A stretch of 64,000 nucleotides of DNA, from the NCBI RefSeq assembly GCF_040932485.1, contig NZ_JBFRBH010000001.1, positions 682,001 to 746,000 on the forward strand, written 5' to 3'. This DNA comes from Gymnodinialimonas sp. 202GB13-11 (GTDB lineage Bacteria > Pseudomonadota > Alphaproteobacteria > Rhodobacterales > Rhodobacteraceae). This document shows positions 23,889 to 32,413 of the stretch, piece by piece (within the stretch, counting starts at the first letter, position 1; every line of letters starts with the position of its first letter). Under the pieces are notes generated by a model that saw nothing but the letters and a program-made list of their open reading frames with translations, made no database searches and was not told the DNA's origin. Both the position numbers and the translations under genes were made by a program.

Positions 23889-25130
23889 TTAGTTCGAAGA
23901 CCGCGTCACATCCCGGTACCAGGCCACAATCGTCGCGCGGCTTTCGGTATCCATGGTCGAGATCGCATTGGGCGGTGGCATCGCGTGGCTGACACCGGCG
24001 TGGTAGTAAATTTGCTCGGCATGACGCGCGATGTCGCCATCCGTCTCCAGATAGACTCCGCGTGGGGCCCACATCAGGCCTGGCCAAACAGGCTCACGCG
24101 CATGACACATCGAACAATTGCCCATCACGATGCTGGCGGCGTCAGCAAAATGCTCGGATGAGGCGAACCGCTCCTCATAGGGCGTCAGCTCGCGGGCATT
24201 GGCCTCATCCCATGTTTCGGTATCCGTCGCGGTCGAAAGCCAGGCGATGGCGATCATCAGAAGAACCGTCACACCCCAGGTCCAGTGCGGGCCTTTGCCG
24301 GTCGAATGCATCGTGTTGAAATAGTGCCGGATCGTGACGCCGGTTAGGAAGATCAGCGACGCGATGATCCACGAATACTCCGTCGCAAAGGCCAAGGGGT
24401 AGTGGTTCGACAGCATCAGGAAGACGACCGGCAGCGTCAGGTAATTGTTGTGGGTCGAACGGACCTTAGCGATCTTGCCATACTTCGCATCCGGCGTGCG
24501 ACCTGCCTTGAGGTCTTCCACGACAATCCGCTGGTTCGGCATGATCTGGAAGAAAACATTGGCCGTCATGATCGTGGCCGTGAATGCGCCCAGATGCAAA
24601 AGGGCGGCGCGGCCGGTGAAGATCTGATGATATCCCCATGACATCACGACCAGAATGACAAAAAGCAGCAGCATGAGAACGGTCGGATAGTCGGCCAGTT
24701 TCGATTTGCACATCTGATCGTACAATAGCCAGCCAATGGTCAGCGACGCGCCGGAGATTAGGATGCCCTGAAACAACGTCAGATCGGCCTTTGTGGGATC
24801 GAGCAGGTATAACTCGCCACTGACCCAATAGATGATCATCAACAGCGCCGCACCCGACAGCCAGGTCGCGTAGCTTTGCCATTTATGCCAGGTCAGATGC
24901 TCTGGCATCCGGGCCGGGGCGACCATGTATTTGACGGTATGGTAGAAGCCCCCGCCGTGCACTTCCCATTCTTCGCCATGGGCGCCTTCGGGCAAGTCAT
25001 CGTTGGGTTTCAGCATCAAATCGAGGGCGATGAAGTAGAACGACGCCCCGATCCACGCCATCGCGGTGACGACATGTAGCCAGCGGACCGAAAAGGCGAT
25101 CCAGTCCCAAATTACGAGCAAATCGAACAT
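23889..25130 (-). CDS. puuD: Membrane-bound urate hydroxylase PuuD with cytochrome c domain
   Basis: A 413-residue inner-membrane protein with about eight transmembrane helices in the N-terminal 300 residues (MFDLLVIWDWIAFSVRWLHVVTAMAWIGASF at the start). A C-terminal periplasmic cytochrome c domain has the haem-attachment site CSMCH at 339-343 and a likely Met ligand in SHAMPPPN. This is the layout of PuuD, which oxidises urate to 5-hydroxyisourate and passes electrons to the respiratory chain instead of to O2. The product is the substrate of UraH, encoded 1 kb away. It is divergent from the LysR gene across 100 bp. Confidence 0.93.
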   Translation of the reverse strand: MFDLLVIWDWIAFSVRWLHVVTAMAWIGASFYFIALDLMLKPNDDLPEGAHGEEWEVHGGGFYHTVKYMVAPARMPEHLTWHKWQSYATWLSGAALLMIIYWVSGELYLLDPTKADLTLFQGILISGASLTIGWLLYDQMCKSKLADYPTVLMLLLFVILVVMSWGYHQIFTGRAALLHLGAFTATIMTANVFFQIMPNQRIVVEDLKAGRTPDAKYGKIAKVRSTHNNYLTLPVVFLMLSNHYPLAFATEYSWIIASLIFLTGVTIRHYFNTMHSTGKGPHWTWGVTVLLMIAIAWLSTATDTETWDEANARELTPYEERFASSEHFADAASIVMGNCSMCHAREPVWPGLMWAPRGVYLETDGDIARHAEQIYYHAGVSHAMPPPNAISTMDTESRATIVAWYRDVTRSSN

Positions 25131-25230
25131 GCCCTACCTCTCTATGGTCGAACGTGCGGGCAGACTAGGCGAATGTGAACTATTCCGGTATCTTGGATGA
25201 AAGCCAAGCAGCATCAAAAAAAGCCGAATA

Positions 25231-26163
25231 ATGTCCTATTTTGATAACATCCGCACTTTTGTCCGCGTCTATGAGCTTGGCAGCATGTCGGCGGCTGGCC
25301 GTGACCTGCGCATTTCGCCGGCCGTGACCTCGTCCCGCATTTCGCAGTTGGAGGAGCATCTGAGCGTCAGGCTGTTCCAGCGTACGACCCGCAGTTTGAC
25401 ACCAACTGAACAGGGCAAAGCGTTCTACAATGGCGCGAAAGAGGTGCTGGAGGCGGTGGACAATGCCGAGGCGCAAGTCGTCAACATCACCGAGAATCCG
25501 AAAGGCGCGCTGTATGTCGCGGCACCCCTCGGGGTCGGGCGGCGGCTGATTGCGCCGCAAGTCCCTGAGTTCCTAAAGGTTTACCCAGAGGTCAGCCTGC
25601 GTTTGCGTTTGACCGACAGAAAGGTCGATCTGACCACCGAAGGCCTGGACCTTGCCTTCTTCCTTGGCCAGCCGGAGGACAGCAACCTCCGCATCCGCAA
25701 GATCGCGGATGTGGAGCGCGTGCTGTGTGCATCGCCCGACTATATCGCCAAACACGGCCACCCAACCTCCGGTGAGGATCTTCTGACTGGCCAGCACGAA
25801 TGCCTGAACCTGCGCTTTCCGGGAGCGTCAGAATTCCAATGGCGGCTGATGACGGATGGAGGTGCCAAACGCTTCCGGGTCAAAGGCCGTTACGAATGCG
25901 ATGATGGGGACGTCTTGACCGATTGGGCGCTCGGCGGGCACGGGATCGCAATGAAGCCGGTCTTTGAGGTGGCCCATCATCTGAGGGCCAAACGGCTAAT
26001 CGCAGTTGCGCGGCAAACCCCGCCAGAACCGATCCAGATGGCGTGCCTGTTTACGCATCGCCGGATGCAGGACCCAAAGACACGGCTGTTTATGGAGTTC
26101 GTGATCGACCGGGTTAGCTCAACCATCCACGACGCAGAACAGGACGCTCAGCTGCCGCGATAG
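25231..26163 (+). CDS. LysR-family transcriptional regulator
   Basis: A 310-residue LTTR. The winged helix is at residues 1-60 (FVRVYELGSMSAAGRDLRISPAVTSSRISQLEEHLSVRLFQRTTRS), followed by the linker helix and a periplasmic-binding-like effector domain (GALYVAAPLGVGRRLIAPQVPEFLKVYPEV...). It is divergent from puuD and in the middle of the purine genes, so a role as activator responding to urate or a later intermediate is plausible, but this rests on position alone. Its 3' end overlaps uraH by 16 bp in convergent orientation. Confidence 0.9.
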   Translation: MSYFDNIRTFVRVYELGSMSAAGRDLRISPAVTSSRISQLEEHLSVRLFQRTTRSLTPTEQGKAFYNGAKEVLEAVDNAEAQVVNITENPKGALYVAAPLGVGRRLIAPQVPEFLKVYPEVSLRLRLTDRKVDLTTEGLDLAFFLGQPEDSNLRIRKIADVERVLCASPDYIAKHGHPTSGEDLLTGQHECLNLRFPGASEFQWRLMTDGGAKRFRVKGRYECDDGDVLTDWALGGHGIAMKPVFEVAHHLRAKRLIAVARQTPPEPIQMACLFTHRRMQDPKTRLFMEFVIDRVSSTIHDAEQDAQLPR

Positions 26164-26501
26164 GTCGAATAGCTGAACGGCGACAGCAGAAGCGGCACGT
26201 GATAGTGCGCGGCCTCCGACATACCAAAGCGGATCGGAATGATGTTCAGAAAGCGCGGGCTTTCCGGCGGTGTGCCGGTTGCGTCGAGATAGTCGCCCGC
26301 GTGGAAAACAAGCTCATATTCACCGATCTGAAAGTCAGACGCAGGCAGGATCTGCTCATCCGTGCGGCCGTCATCGTTTGTTTTCAACGTCTTGAGGTGC
26401 GTGCGCGTCTCGCCCTCAATCAGGAAAAGGTCGATCTGCATCCCCTCGGCGGGGCAACCGCGCGCGGTATCAAGGACATGGGTCGTCAGATAGCCGGTCA
26501 T
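26148..26501 (-). CDS. uraH: 5-hydroxyisourate hydrolase
   Basis: A 117-residue transthyretin-like protein with the family's conserved ends: LTTHVLDTARGCPAEGM at the N-terminus (catalytic His), YHVPLLLSPFSYSTYRGS at the C-terminus (second His and the YRGS tail). It hydrolyses 5-hydroxyisourate to OHCU after PuuD. Its last 16 bp overlap the lysR 3' end on the opposite strand. The start at 26501 has AAAGGAG upstream. Confidence 0.93.
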   Translation of the reverse strand: MTGYLTTHVLDTARGCPAEGMQIDLFLIEGETRTHLKTLKTNDDGRTDEQILPASDFQIGEYELVFHAGDYLDATGTPPESPRFLNIIPIRFGMSEAAHYHVPLLLSPFSYSTYRGS

Positions 26502-26649
26502 CGCGGGCTCCTTTCATTCGGTATACGTCTATAGCCACGGCGACGGGCTTGCCACAAAGGACGATGGACAGAAGGCTGTTTAAAGAATTTTTTGAAAAAC
26601 ATATCCATTGCCTTGCCCTATTAACAATTAACTGTGAGAGGAACCTGCT

Positions 26650-28062
26650 TTGCACCGCTATCCCCGCGACATGTCCGGCTATGGGGCCGAGCCACCGGCG
26701 GCCAATTGGCCGAACGATGCGAAGATCGCAGTTCAATTCGTGCTTAACTACGAAGAGGGCGGCGAGAACTGTGTCCTGCACGGCGATGCCGCGTCCGAGG
26801 CTTTCCTGTCCGAGATCACGGGCGCGCAGCCTTGGCCCGGGCAGCGGCACTGGAACATGGAATCCCTTTACGAATATGGATCACGCGCCGGGTTCTGGCG
26901 CGTGCATCGCATTCTGGGTGATCTGCCGGTCACGGTCTACGGCGTGGCCACAGCGCTCGCGCGCGCACCCGAGCAGGTTGCCGCCATGAAAGCGTCAGGG
27001 TGGGAGATCGCAAGCCACGGCCTGAAATGGGTCGAGCACAAGGATATGCCCGCCGACGAAGAACGCGCGCAGATCCGCGAGGCGATCCGTCTGCATAAGG
27101 AAGTCACCGGCTCCGCGCCGCGTGGCTGGTACACGGGCCGCTGTTCCATGAACACAGTCGATCTGGCCGCGGAAGAGGGCGACCTGGCCTATATCGCCGA
27201 CAGCTACGCCGATGATCTGCCCTATTGGGTGAAGGCGGGCGGCAAGGATCAGCTGATCGTGCCCTACACGATGGATTGCAACGATATGCGGTTCTCCATC
27301 CAGGCGGGCTTCACCACCGGCGCGGATTTCGAACAGATGCTGCGTGATGCCTTTGATGTGCTTTACGCCGAAGGGCAGGCGGGTGCGCCCAAGATGTTGT
27401 CGATCGGCCTGCATTGCCGCCTGATCGGCCGCCCCAGCCGTGCTGCCGCGCTGCAACGGGCTTTGGCCTACATGCAAGGCCATGACGGCGTCTGGTTCGC
27501 CACCCGCGAACAGATTGCCGATCACTGGACCCGCGAACATCCCATTACTGACACGCTTCGCCCATCGCAGATGGACCGTGACACGTTCGTCGCTGAATTT
27601 GGCGGCATTTTCGAGCACTCGCCCTGGATTGCCGAGGGCGCCCATGGCCTTGAACTTGGCCCGATGCATGACAGCGCGGCCGGAGTGCACAACGCACTCG
27701 CCCGCATCTTCCGCAGCGCCTCGGAAGAGCAGCGCCTTGCTGTGCTGACGGCGCATCCCGATCTGGCAGGCAAACTGGCCGCCGCCGGTAAGCTGACCGC
27801 CGAATCCACGGCAGAGCAGGCCGGTGCTGGCCTTGACCTACTGACCGATGAGGAACGCGCGACGTTCCAGCGCCTGAATGCCGAATATGTTGAACGGCAC
27901 GGCTTCCCCTTCATCATTGCGGTCAAGGACAACACCAAAGCGTCCATTCTTGAGGCATTCCACAATCGGATCGCCAATGATCGCAGCACCGAATTCGTCG
28001 AGGCCTGCAAACAGGTCGAACGCATTGCAGAGCTGCGCCTGCAAGAGAAACTAGGGCGATGA
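26650..28062 (+). CDS. puuE: Bifunctional allantoinase PuuE / OHCU decarboxylase UraD
   Basis: A 470-residue fusion. Residues 1-310 are a polysaccharide-deacetylase-fold allantoinase (YPRDMSGYGAEPP, FVLNYEEGGEN, EIASHGLKWVEHKDM, LSIGLHCRLIGRPSR). Residues about 325-470 are OHCU decarboxylase (AHPDLAGK, the Glu/Arg block, FQRLNAEYVERHGFPFIIAV). The C-terminal domain makes S-allantoin and the N-terminal domain opens it to allantoate, so two consecutive steps are joined. Translation most likely starts at a TTG at 26650, preceded by AGAGGA at 6 nt and giving the family's typical N-terminus (MHRYPRDM). The stop overlaps the allA start (ATGA). Confidence 0.93.
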   Translation: MHRYPRDMSGYGAEPPAANWPNDAKIAVQFVLNYEEGGENCVLHGDAASEAFLSEITGAQPWPGQRHWNMESLYEYGSRAGFWRVHRILGDLPVTVYGVATALARAPEQVAAMKASGWEIASHGLKWVEHKDMPADEERAQIREAIRLHKEVTGSAPRGWYTGRCSMNTVDLAAEEGDLAYIADSYADDLPYWVKAGGKDQLIVPYTMDCNDMRFSIQAGFTTGADFEQMLRDAFDVLYAEGQAGAPKMLSIGLHCRLIGRPSRAAALQRALAYMQGHDGVWFATREQIADHWTREHPITDTLRPSQMDRDTFVAEFGGIFEHSPWIAEGAHGLELGPMHDSAAGVHNALARIFRSASEEQRLAVLTAHPDLAGKLAAAGKLTAESTAEQAGAGLDLLTDEERATFQRLNAEYVERHGFPFIIAVKDNTKASILEAFHNRIANDRSTEFVEACKQVERIAELRLQEKLGR

Positions 28063-28577
28063 TCCAGCGTCTGACCGCCACACCCCTGACTTCCGACGCG
28101 TTTTGCGAGTTCGGGGATGTGTTGGAGGCTGTCGGATCGGCTGACAAGATCATCAACCAAGGCCTGTGTGGGCGTTTCCATGATCGCGCGCAGCTCGATT
28201 TTGGCCCGGACGGGCGCGCCGGGATCAGCGTTTTCCAAAGCGAGACCGTGACATGGCCGATCAACGTAGACCTTGTGGAGCGACACCCTGAAGGCTCCCA
28301 AGCCTTCATCTGCATGAGCGGCGACCCGTTCCTGGTCTTCGTGGCCGAAGATGACAACGGCACGCCCGCAAACCCCCGCGCTTTCGTGGCTGCGCCGGGG
28401 CAAGGCATCAATTTTCACCGCAACACCTGGCACGGGGTGCTCACACCCCTCCACGCGCCGGGCCTGTTTGCCGTGATCGACAGGATCGGCACCACGCCGA
28501 ACCTGCAAGAACACCGGTTCGACACCCCGTATACGGTCGAGCCGGATCAAACGTGCACCAGCGCGGGGCTGATCTAG
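28059..28577 (+). CDS. allA: Ureidoglycolate lyase
   Basis: A 172-residue cupin-like protein of the AllA family: LTSDAFCEFGDVLEA, ISVFQSETVTWPINVDLVERHPEGSQAFIC, and the C-terminal GQGINFHRNTWHGVLTPLH with the metal-site histidines. It cleaves ureidoglycolate to glyoxylate and urea, the last step of the allantoin route. It is translationally coupled to puuE (4-bp overlap) and followed 23 bp later by the purine permease. The glyoxylate it makes is the substrate of the bhc operon just downstream. Confidence 0.93.
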   Translation: MIQRLTATPLTSDAFCEFGDVLEAVGSADKIINQGLCGRFHDRAQLDFGPDGRAGISVFQSETVTWPINVDLVERHPEGSQAFICMSGDPFLVFVAEDDNGTPANPRAFVAAPGQGINFHRNTWHGVLTPLHAPGLFAVIDRIGTTPNLQEHRFDTPYTVEPDQTCTSAGLI

Positions 28578-28600
28578 GGCTATCTTGGGAGGGACAAAGA

Positions 28601-30037
28601 ATGGCCGATACATCCATCGGAACGCCGGAGCAGCTCCGCGATCCAAATTATACACCACCGCTTTACAAGGCGATCCCACTGGGCATCCAGCACGTGCTGG
28701 CCATGTTCGTATCGAACGTGACACCCGCGATCATCGTGGCCGGGGCGGCAGGCTTTGGCTTTGGGTCGAACAGCCCCGATTTCCCGCAGCTTCTGTACCT
28801 TATCCAGATGTCGATGCTGTTCGCCGGGCTGGCGACACTTCTGCAAACCGTCTCCATCGGGCCGATCGGGGCCAAACTTCCCATCGTGCAGGGTACCTCG
28901 TTCGCGTTTCTGCCAATCATGATCCCACTTGTGGCGGGCCAAGGTGTTGATGCGCTGGCGGCTTTGTTCACCGGTGTGATCGTCGGCGGCATCTTCCACG
29001 GCTTCCTGGGCCTCTTCATCGGCAAGATTCGCTTCGCGCTTCCGCCGCTGGTGACTGGCCTGATCGTAACGATGATCGGCCTGGCGCTCGTGAAAGTGGG
29101 CATCCAGTACGCGGCTGGCGGTGTGCCTGCCATCGGGACCGAGGAATATGGCTCGCTTGGTAACTGGATCGTCGCGTTGATCGTGGTCTTCGTGACGCTC
29201 GCGCTGAAGTTCTTCGCACGTGGCATGTTGTCGATCTCGGCGGTTCTGATCGGCCTGATGGTCGGCTACTTCTACTGCCTGTTCTTCACCGACATGCTGT
29301 CGTTTGAGGCCATCGCGACTTCCTGGGATCGGGCCGCAGCTTTCGCACTGCCGCGTCCGTTCGCGTATGGGTTCGAGTTCTCGGTCGCAGCCATCCTGGG
29401 CTTCTGCCTGATGTCCTTCGTCTCTGCCGTTGAAACGGTGGGCGACGTGTCGGGCATCACCAAGGGTGGTGCAGGTCGTGAAGCAACGGACGAGGAAATC
29501 CGTGGCGCAACCTTCGCCGACGGTTTCGGCACCGCAATTGCCGGCTTCTTCGGCGGCTTCCCCAACACCTCGTTCTCCCAGAATGTGGGTCTGATCGCCA
29601 TGACCGGCGTGATGAGCCGCCACGTCGTGACCTGCGGCGCGATCTTCCTGATCATCTGCGGCCTGATCCCGAAAGTGGGTGGCCTGATCCGCACGATCCC
29701 GATTGAGGTTCTAGGCGGCGGCGTGATCGTGATGTTCGGTATGGTCGTGGCCGCCGGTATCTCCATGCTGTCGGACGTGAATTGGAACCGGCGCAACATG
29801 GTGATCTTCGCGGTCGCCCTGTCGGTGGGCCTTGGCCTGCAGTTGGAGCCCGGCGCGGTTCAGTACCTGCCTGACTCCATTCGCGTGCTGATGGTCTCGG
29901 GCCTGCTGCCTGCCGCCTTCATCGCGATTGTGCTGAACCTGGTCCTGCCGGAGGAGCTCTCGGGTGAATCGACCGAGGAAGTCTCGGGCGGGCTTGCGGG
30001 CCATGGCTCAGGTAGTCTGCCAGGTTCCGACACCTAA
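28601..30037 (+). CDS. NCS2-family nucleobase permease (urate/xanthine-type)
   Basis: A 478-residue, about 14-helix protein of the nucleobase:cation symporter-2 family. The signature PNTSFSQNVGLIAMTGV contains the QNVG substrate motif, and AILGFCLMSFVSAVETVGDVSGI carries the conserved Glu of the binding site. It imports a purine, most likely urate or xanthine judging by the neighbours, with protons or sodium. ATG 28601 is set by GGGAGGG at 28588-28594; a longer frame from 28553 overlaps allA. A strong terminator follows. Confidence 0.9.
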   Translation: MADTSIGTPEQLRDPNYTPPLYKAIPLGIQHVLAMFVSNVTPAIIVAGAAGFGFGSNSPDFPQLLYLIQMSMLFAGLATLLQTVSIGPIGAKLPIVQGTSFAFLPIMIPLVAGQGVDALAALFTGVIVGGIFHGFLGLFIGKIRFALPPLVTGLIVTMIGLALVKVGIQYAAGGVPAIGTEEYGSLGNWIVALIVVFVTLALKFFARGMLSISAVLIGLMVGYFYCLFFTDMLSFEAIATSWDRAAAFALPRPFAYGFEFSVAAILGFCLMSFVSAVETVGDVSGITKGGAGREATDEEIRGATFADGFGTAIAGFFGGFPNTSFSQNVGLIAMTGVMSRHVVTCGAIFLIICGLIPKVGGLIRTIPIEVLGGGVIVMFGMVVAAGISMLSDVNWNRRNMVIFAVALSVGLGLQLEPGAVQYLPDSIRVLMVSGLLPAAFIAIVLNLVLPEELSGESTEEVSGGLAGHGSGSLPGSDT

Positions 30038-30060
30038 GTTTCAGACTTAGATAAACGAAA

Positions 30061-30094
30061 GGGCGCGGCATGGAGACATGCCGCGCCCTTTTTT
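30061..30094 (+). terminator. Rho-independent terminator after purine permease
   Basis: A perfect 12-bp stem (GGGCGCGGCATG / CATGCCGCGCCC) closed by a GAGA tetraloop and followed by TTTTTT. It ends the puuE-allA-permease transcript just before the convergent bhc operon. Confidence 0.93.
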
Positions 30095-30124
30095 CGTTTC
30101 GGCGATCGATGAATCTTCTGCCAG

Positions 30125-31090
30125 CTAGAAATCGACCTCTATGGCGATGCCCTTCTCAACAGCCAGATCAACGACGGACGCCGCCACCGCCAGATCCTGA
30201 AGGCCAACACCGGTGCCATCGAACAGAGTGATTTCCTCGTCCGAAGTCCGCCCCGGATGCGTGCCGTTGATGACCGCCCCCACCTGATGCACGTCCGCCT
30301 CAGCGATCAGTCCTTCGGCCACGGCATGTTGCGCTTCGCCGATGGAGATGGATTGCGCGACTTCATCGGTGAAGACCGTCGCGCGCGCCAGAAGCGCCGC
30401 CTCGACCTCCTGCTTGCCCTTCGTGTCGGTTCCCATGCAGGCAATATGCGTGCCCGGGCTGACATGGTCGGCCATGAGCGAGGGCGCGAAGGCCGAGGTG
30501 ATGGAAATGATGACATCGGCCTCAGCCATGCCGGGCAAGTCCACCGCCTCGAAAGGAACACCGGCCTCTGTCGCCACCTTCTCGATATTCGGCAGCATCT
30601 CGGGGTGATAATTCCACCCGATGACTTTCTCGAACTGGCGCTGCTCCAACGCAGCGCGCAGCTGGAACGTGGCCTGATGGCCCGCGCCGATCATGCCGAT
30701 CACCTTGGCGTCCTCCCGCGCGAGGTGCTTGATCGACACCGAAGACGCCGCCGCCGTCCGCAAAGCGGTCAACAGGTTACCGCCCACCATGGCCCTGGCC
30801 TTGCCGGTATCGGGGTCGAACAGGAACACCGTGGATTGGTGATTGATCAGGTTTCGCTTGTCGAGGTTGTTCGGCCAATAGCCACCGGCTTTCAGCCCCA
30901 GCGTCAGGCCCGCGCGGTCAAATCCGCCCTTGAAGCCGTAGAGCGCGTCTTCGTGGCCAATCGCCTCGCGCACCACGGGAAAATTGTAGGCATCGCCAGC
31001 GGCCATGGCGGCAAACACCTTCTCGACGGCGTCAAACGCGGCCTCCCGCGTCATGAGGTCTGCGATTTCGCGTTCGGGAACGATGATCAT
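30125..31090 (-). CDS. bhcD: Iminosuccinate reductase BhcD (ornithine cyclodeaminase family)
   Basis: A 321-residue protein of the ornithine cyclodeaminase/mu-crystallin family with the NAD-binding GMIGAGHQATFQLRAAL, the substrate Lys in LYGFKGGFDR, and the late THPGRTSDEEITLFDGTG. In a bhcABCD operon this is BhcD, which reduces iminosuccinate to L-aspartate with NADH. ATG 31090 lies 8 nt after AAGGA; upstream in-frame codons read through a hairpin region and are not used. It is the last gene of the operon and is separated from bhcC by 145 bp, unlike the tight spacing of the other three genes. Confidence 0.92.
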   Translation of the reverse strand: MIIVPEREIADLMTREAAFDAVEKVFAAMAAGDAYNFPVVREAIGHEDALYGFKGGFDRAGLTLGLKAGGYWPNNLDKRNLINHQSTVFLFDPDTGKARAMVGGNLLTALRTAAASSVSIKHLAREDAKVIGMIGAGHQATFQLRAALEQRQFEKVIGWNYHPEMLPNIEKVATEAGVPFEAVDLPGMAEADVIISITSAFAPSLMADHVSPGTHIACMGTDTKGKQEVEAALLARATVFTDEVAQSISIGEAQHAVAEGLIAEADVHQVGAVINGTHPGRTSDEEITLFDGTGVGLQDLAVAASVVDLAVEKGIAIEVDF

Positions 31091-31154
31091 GGAAGTTGTC
31101 CTTGGAATGAAAGTGAAAAGACGCCCACCTGGTCGGGAAGGCGCTTTTTTCATG

Positions 31155-31195
31155 CGTCCGCGTGCATACCCAAGGGTGGCCACCGCACGCGGACG
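31155..31195. other. Hairpin in the bhcC-bhcD spacer
   Basis: An 11-bp perfect stem (CGTCCGCGTGC / GCACGCGGACG) with a 19-nt loop lies in the 145-bp spacer. Nearer to bhcD, a second weaker hairpin (GCGCC with GGCGT) precedes TTTT on the minus strand. They could cause partial termination or RNA processing and lower bhcD relative to bhcABC. Confidence 0.5.
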
Positions 31196-31235
31196 TCTTG
31201 GCCCGACCTCCCGCCGGACCCCCTAGGCACTCGGC

Positions 31236-32399
31236 TTAGTAGGCCTTGCCGCGGGCCGAAACGGGCCAGAGCGTCTCGACCTTGCCGCCGCGCACGCCCA
31301 CATACCAATCGTGGACGTTGCATGTGGGGTCACAATGGCCGGGCACCAGCCGCAGCTTGTCATTCACGCTCAGCACACCGTCCGGGTCCATCACGACGCC
31401 ATGCTCGTCCGAGCACTTCACATATTCCACGTCATCGCGCCCATAGACCGTGGGCAGGCCGCTATCGACCGATTGCGCCTTAAGGCCCGCATCCACGATC
31501 GCCTTGTCGGCCTTTGCGTGGCTCATCACGGTGGTCAGGATGAACAGCGCGTTCTCCCACTCGCCCTCGTCAATGCGCTTGCCATCTTTGTCGAGGATAC
31601 GCCCGTAATCGGCATCCATGAACGCGTAGGATCCGCACTGAAGCTCGTTGAACGCGCCCGAGTTGCTCTCGAAGTAGTAGGAACCCGTGCCGCCGCCGCC
31701 AACGATATCGCACTCCAGCCCCTCGGCCTTCAAAGCGGCCACAGCCTCCTTGACCATGTCGATGGCGATCTGGGTCTTGCCCATCCGCTCTTCATAGCTA
31801 TCGAGGTGCTGCATCGCGCCCTGATAGGCCTGGATGCCCGCGAACTTCAGGCCCTCGGCCGCGTCGATCATCTTGGCGATCTCCACCACTGCCTCGGTCG
31901 TGGTCACGCCACACCGTCCCGCGCCGCAGTCGATCTCGACCAGCGCCTCGATCTGTGTGCCGTGCCGCACAGCAGCCGCCGACAGATCCGCCACATTCGC
32001 CGGATCATCCACGCAGCACAACACGCGTGCGCCAAACTTGGGCATACGCGCCAAACGGTCGATCTTGGCCGGGTCCGTCACCTGGTTGGAGACCATCACA
32101 TCCTTGATGCCGCCGCGCGCGAAGACCTCGGCCTCCGACACCTTTTGGCAGCAGACACCGCAGGCACCGCCAAGCTGTTCCTGCAACTTCGCCACATCCA
32201 CGGACTTGTGCATCTTGCCATGGACCCGGTGCCGCATCCCGTGGGCCTTGGCGTAATCGCCCATCTTCTTGATGTTGCGCTCCAGCGCGTCCAGATCCAG
32301 CACAAGGCAGGGGGTCTGAATGTCCGCTTCATCCATGCCGGGCAGGGCGGGGACGTCGAAGCCCACTTCCAATTCGTCGAAATTCACTTGCTTGTTCAT
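31236..32399 (-). CDS. bhcC: beta-Hydroxyaspartate aldolase BhcC
   Basis: A 387-residue fold-III PLP enzyme of the D-threonine aldolase/alanine racemase type. The PLP lysine is in RHRVHGKMHKSVDVAK. EIDCGAGRCGV and DIVGGGGTGSYYF form the barrel. LVPGHCDPTCNVHDWYVG carries the C-terminal metal ligands. In the beta-hydroxyaspartate cycle it condenses glycine with glyoxylate to (2R,3S)-beta-hydroxyaspartate. The start at 32399 has GGAG upstream. It is 14 bp after bhcB on the same strand. Confidence 0.94.
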   Translation of the reverse strand: MNKQVNFDELEVGFDVPALPGMDEADIQTPCLVLDLDALERNIKKMGDYAKAHGMRHRVHGKMHKSVDVAKLQEQLGGACGVCCQKVSEAEVFARGGIKDVMVSNQVTDPAKIDRLARMPKFGARVLCCVDDPANVADLSAAAVRHGTQIEALVEIDCGAGRCGVTTTEAVVEIAKMIDAAEGLKFAGIQAYQGAMQHLDSYEERMGKTQIAIDMVKEAVAALKAEGLECDIVGGGGTGSYYFESNSGAFNELQCGSYAFMDADYGRILDKDGKRIDEGEWENALFILTTVMSHAKADKAIVDAGLKAQSVDSGLPTVYGRDDVEYVKCSDEHGVVMDPDGVLSVNDKLRLVPGHCDPTCNVHDWYVGVRGGKVETLWPVSARGKAY

Positions 32400-32413
32400 G
32401 GTTTTCGCTCCGT

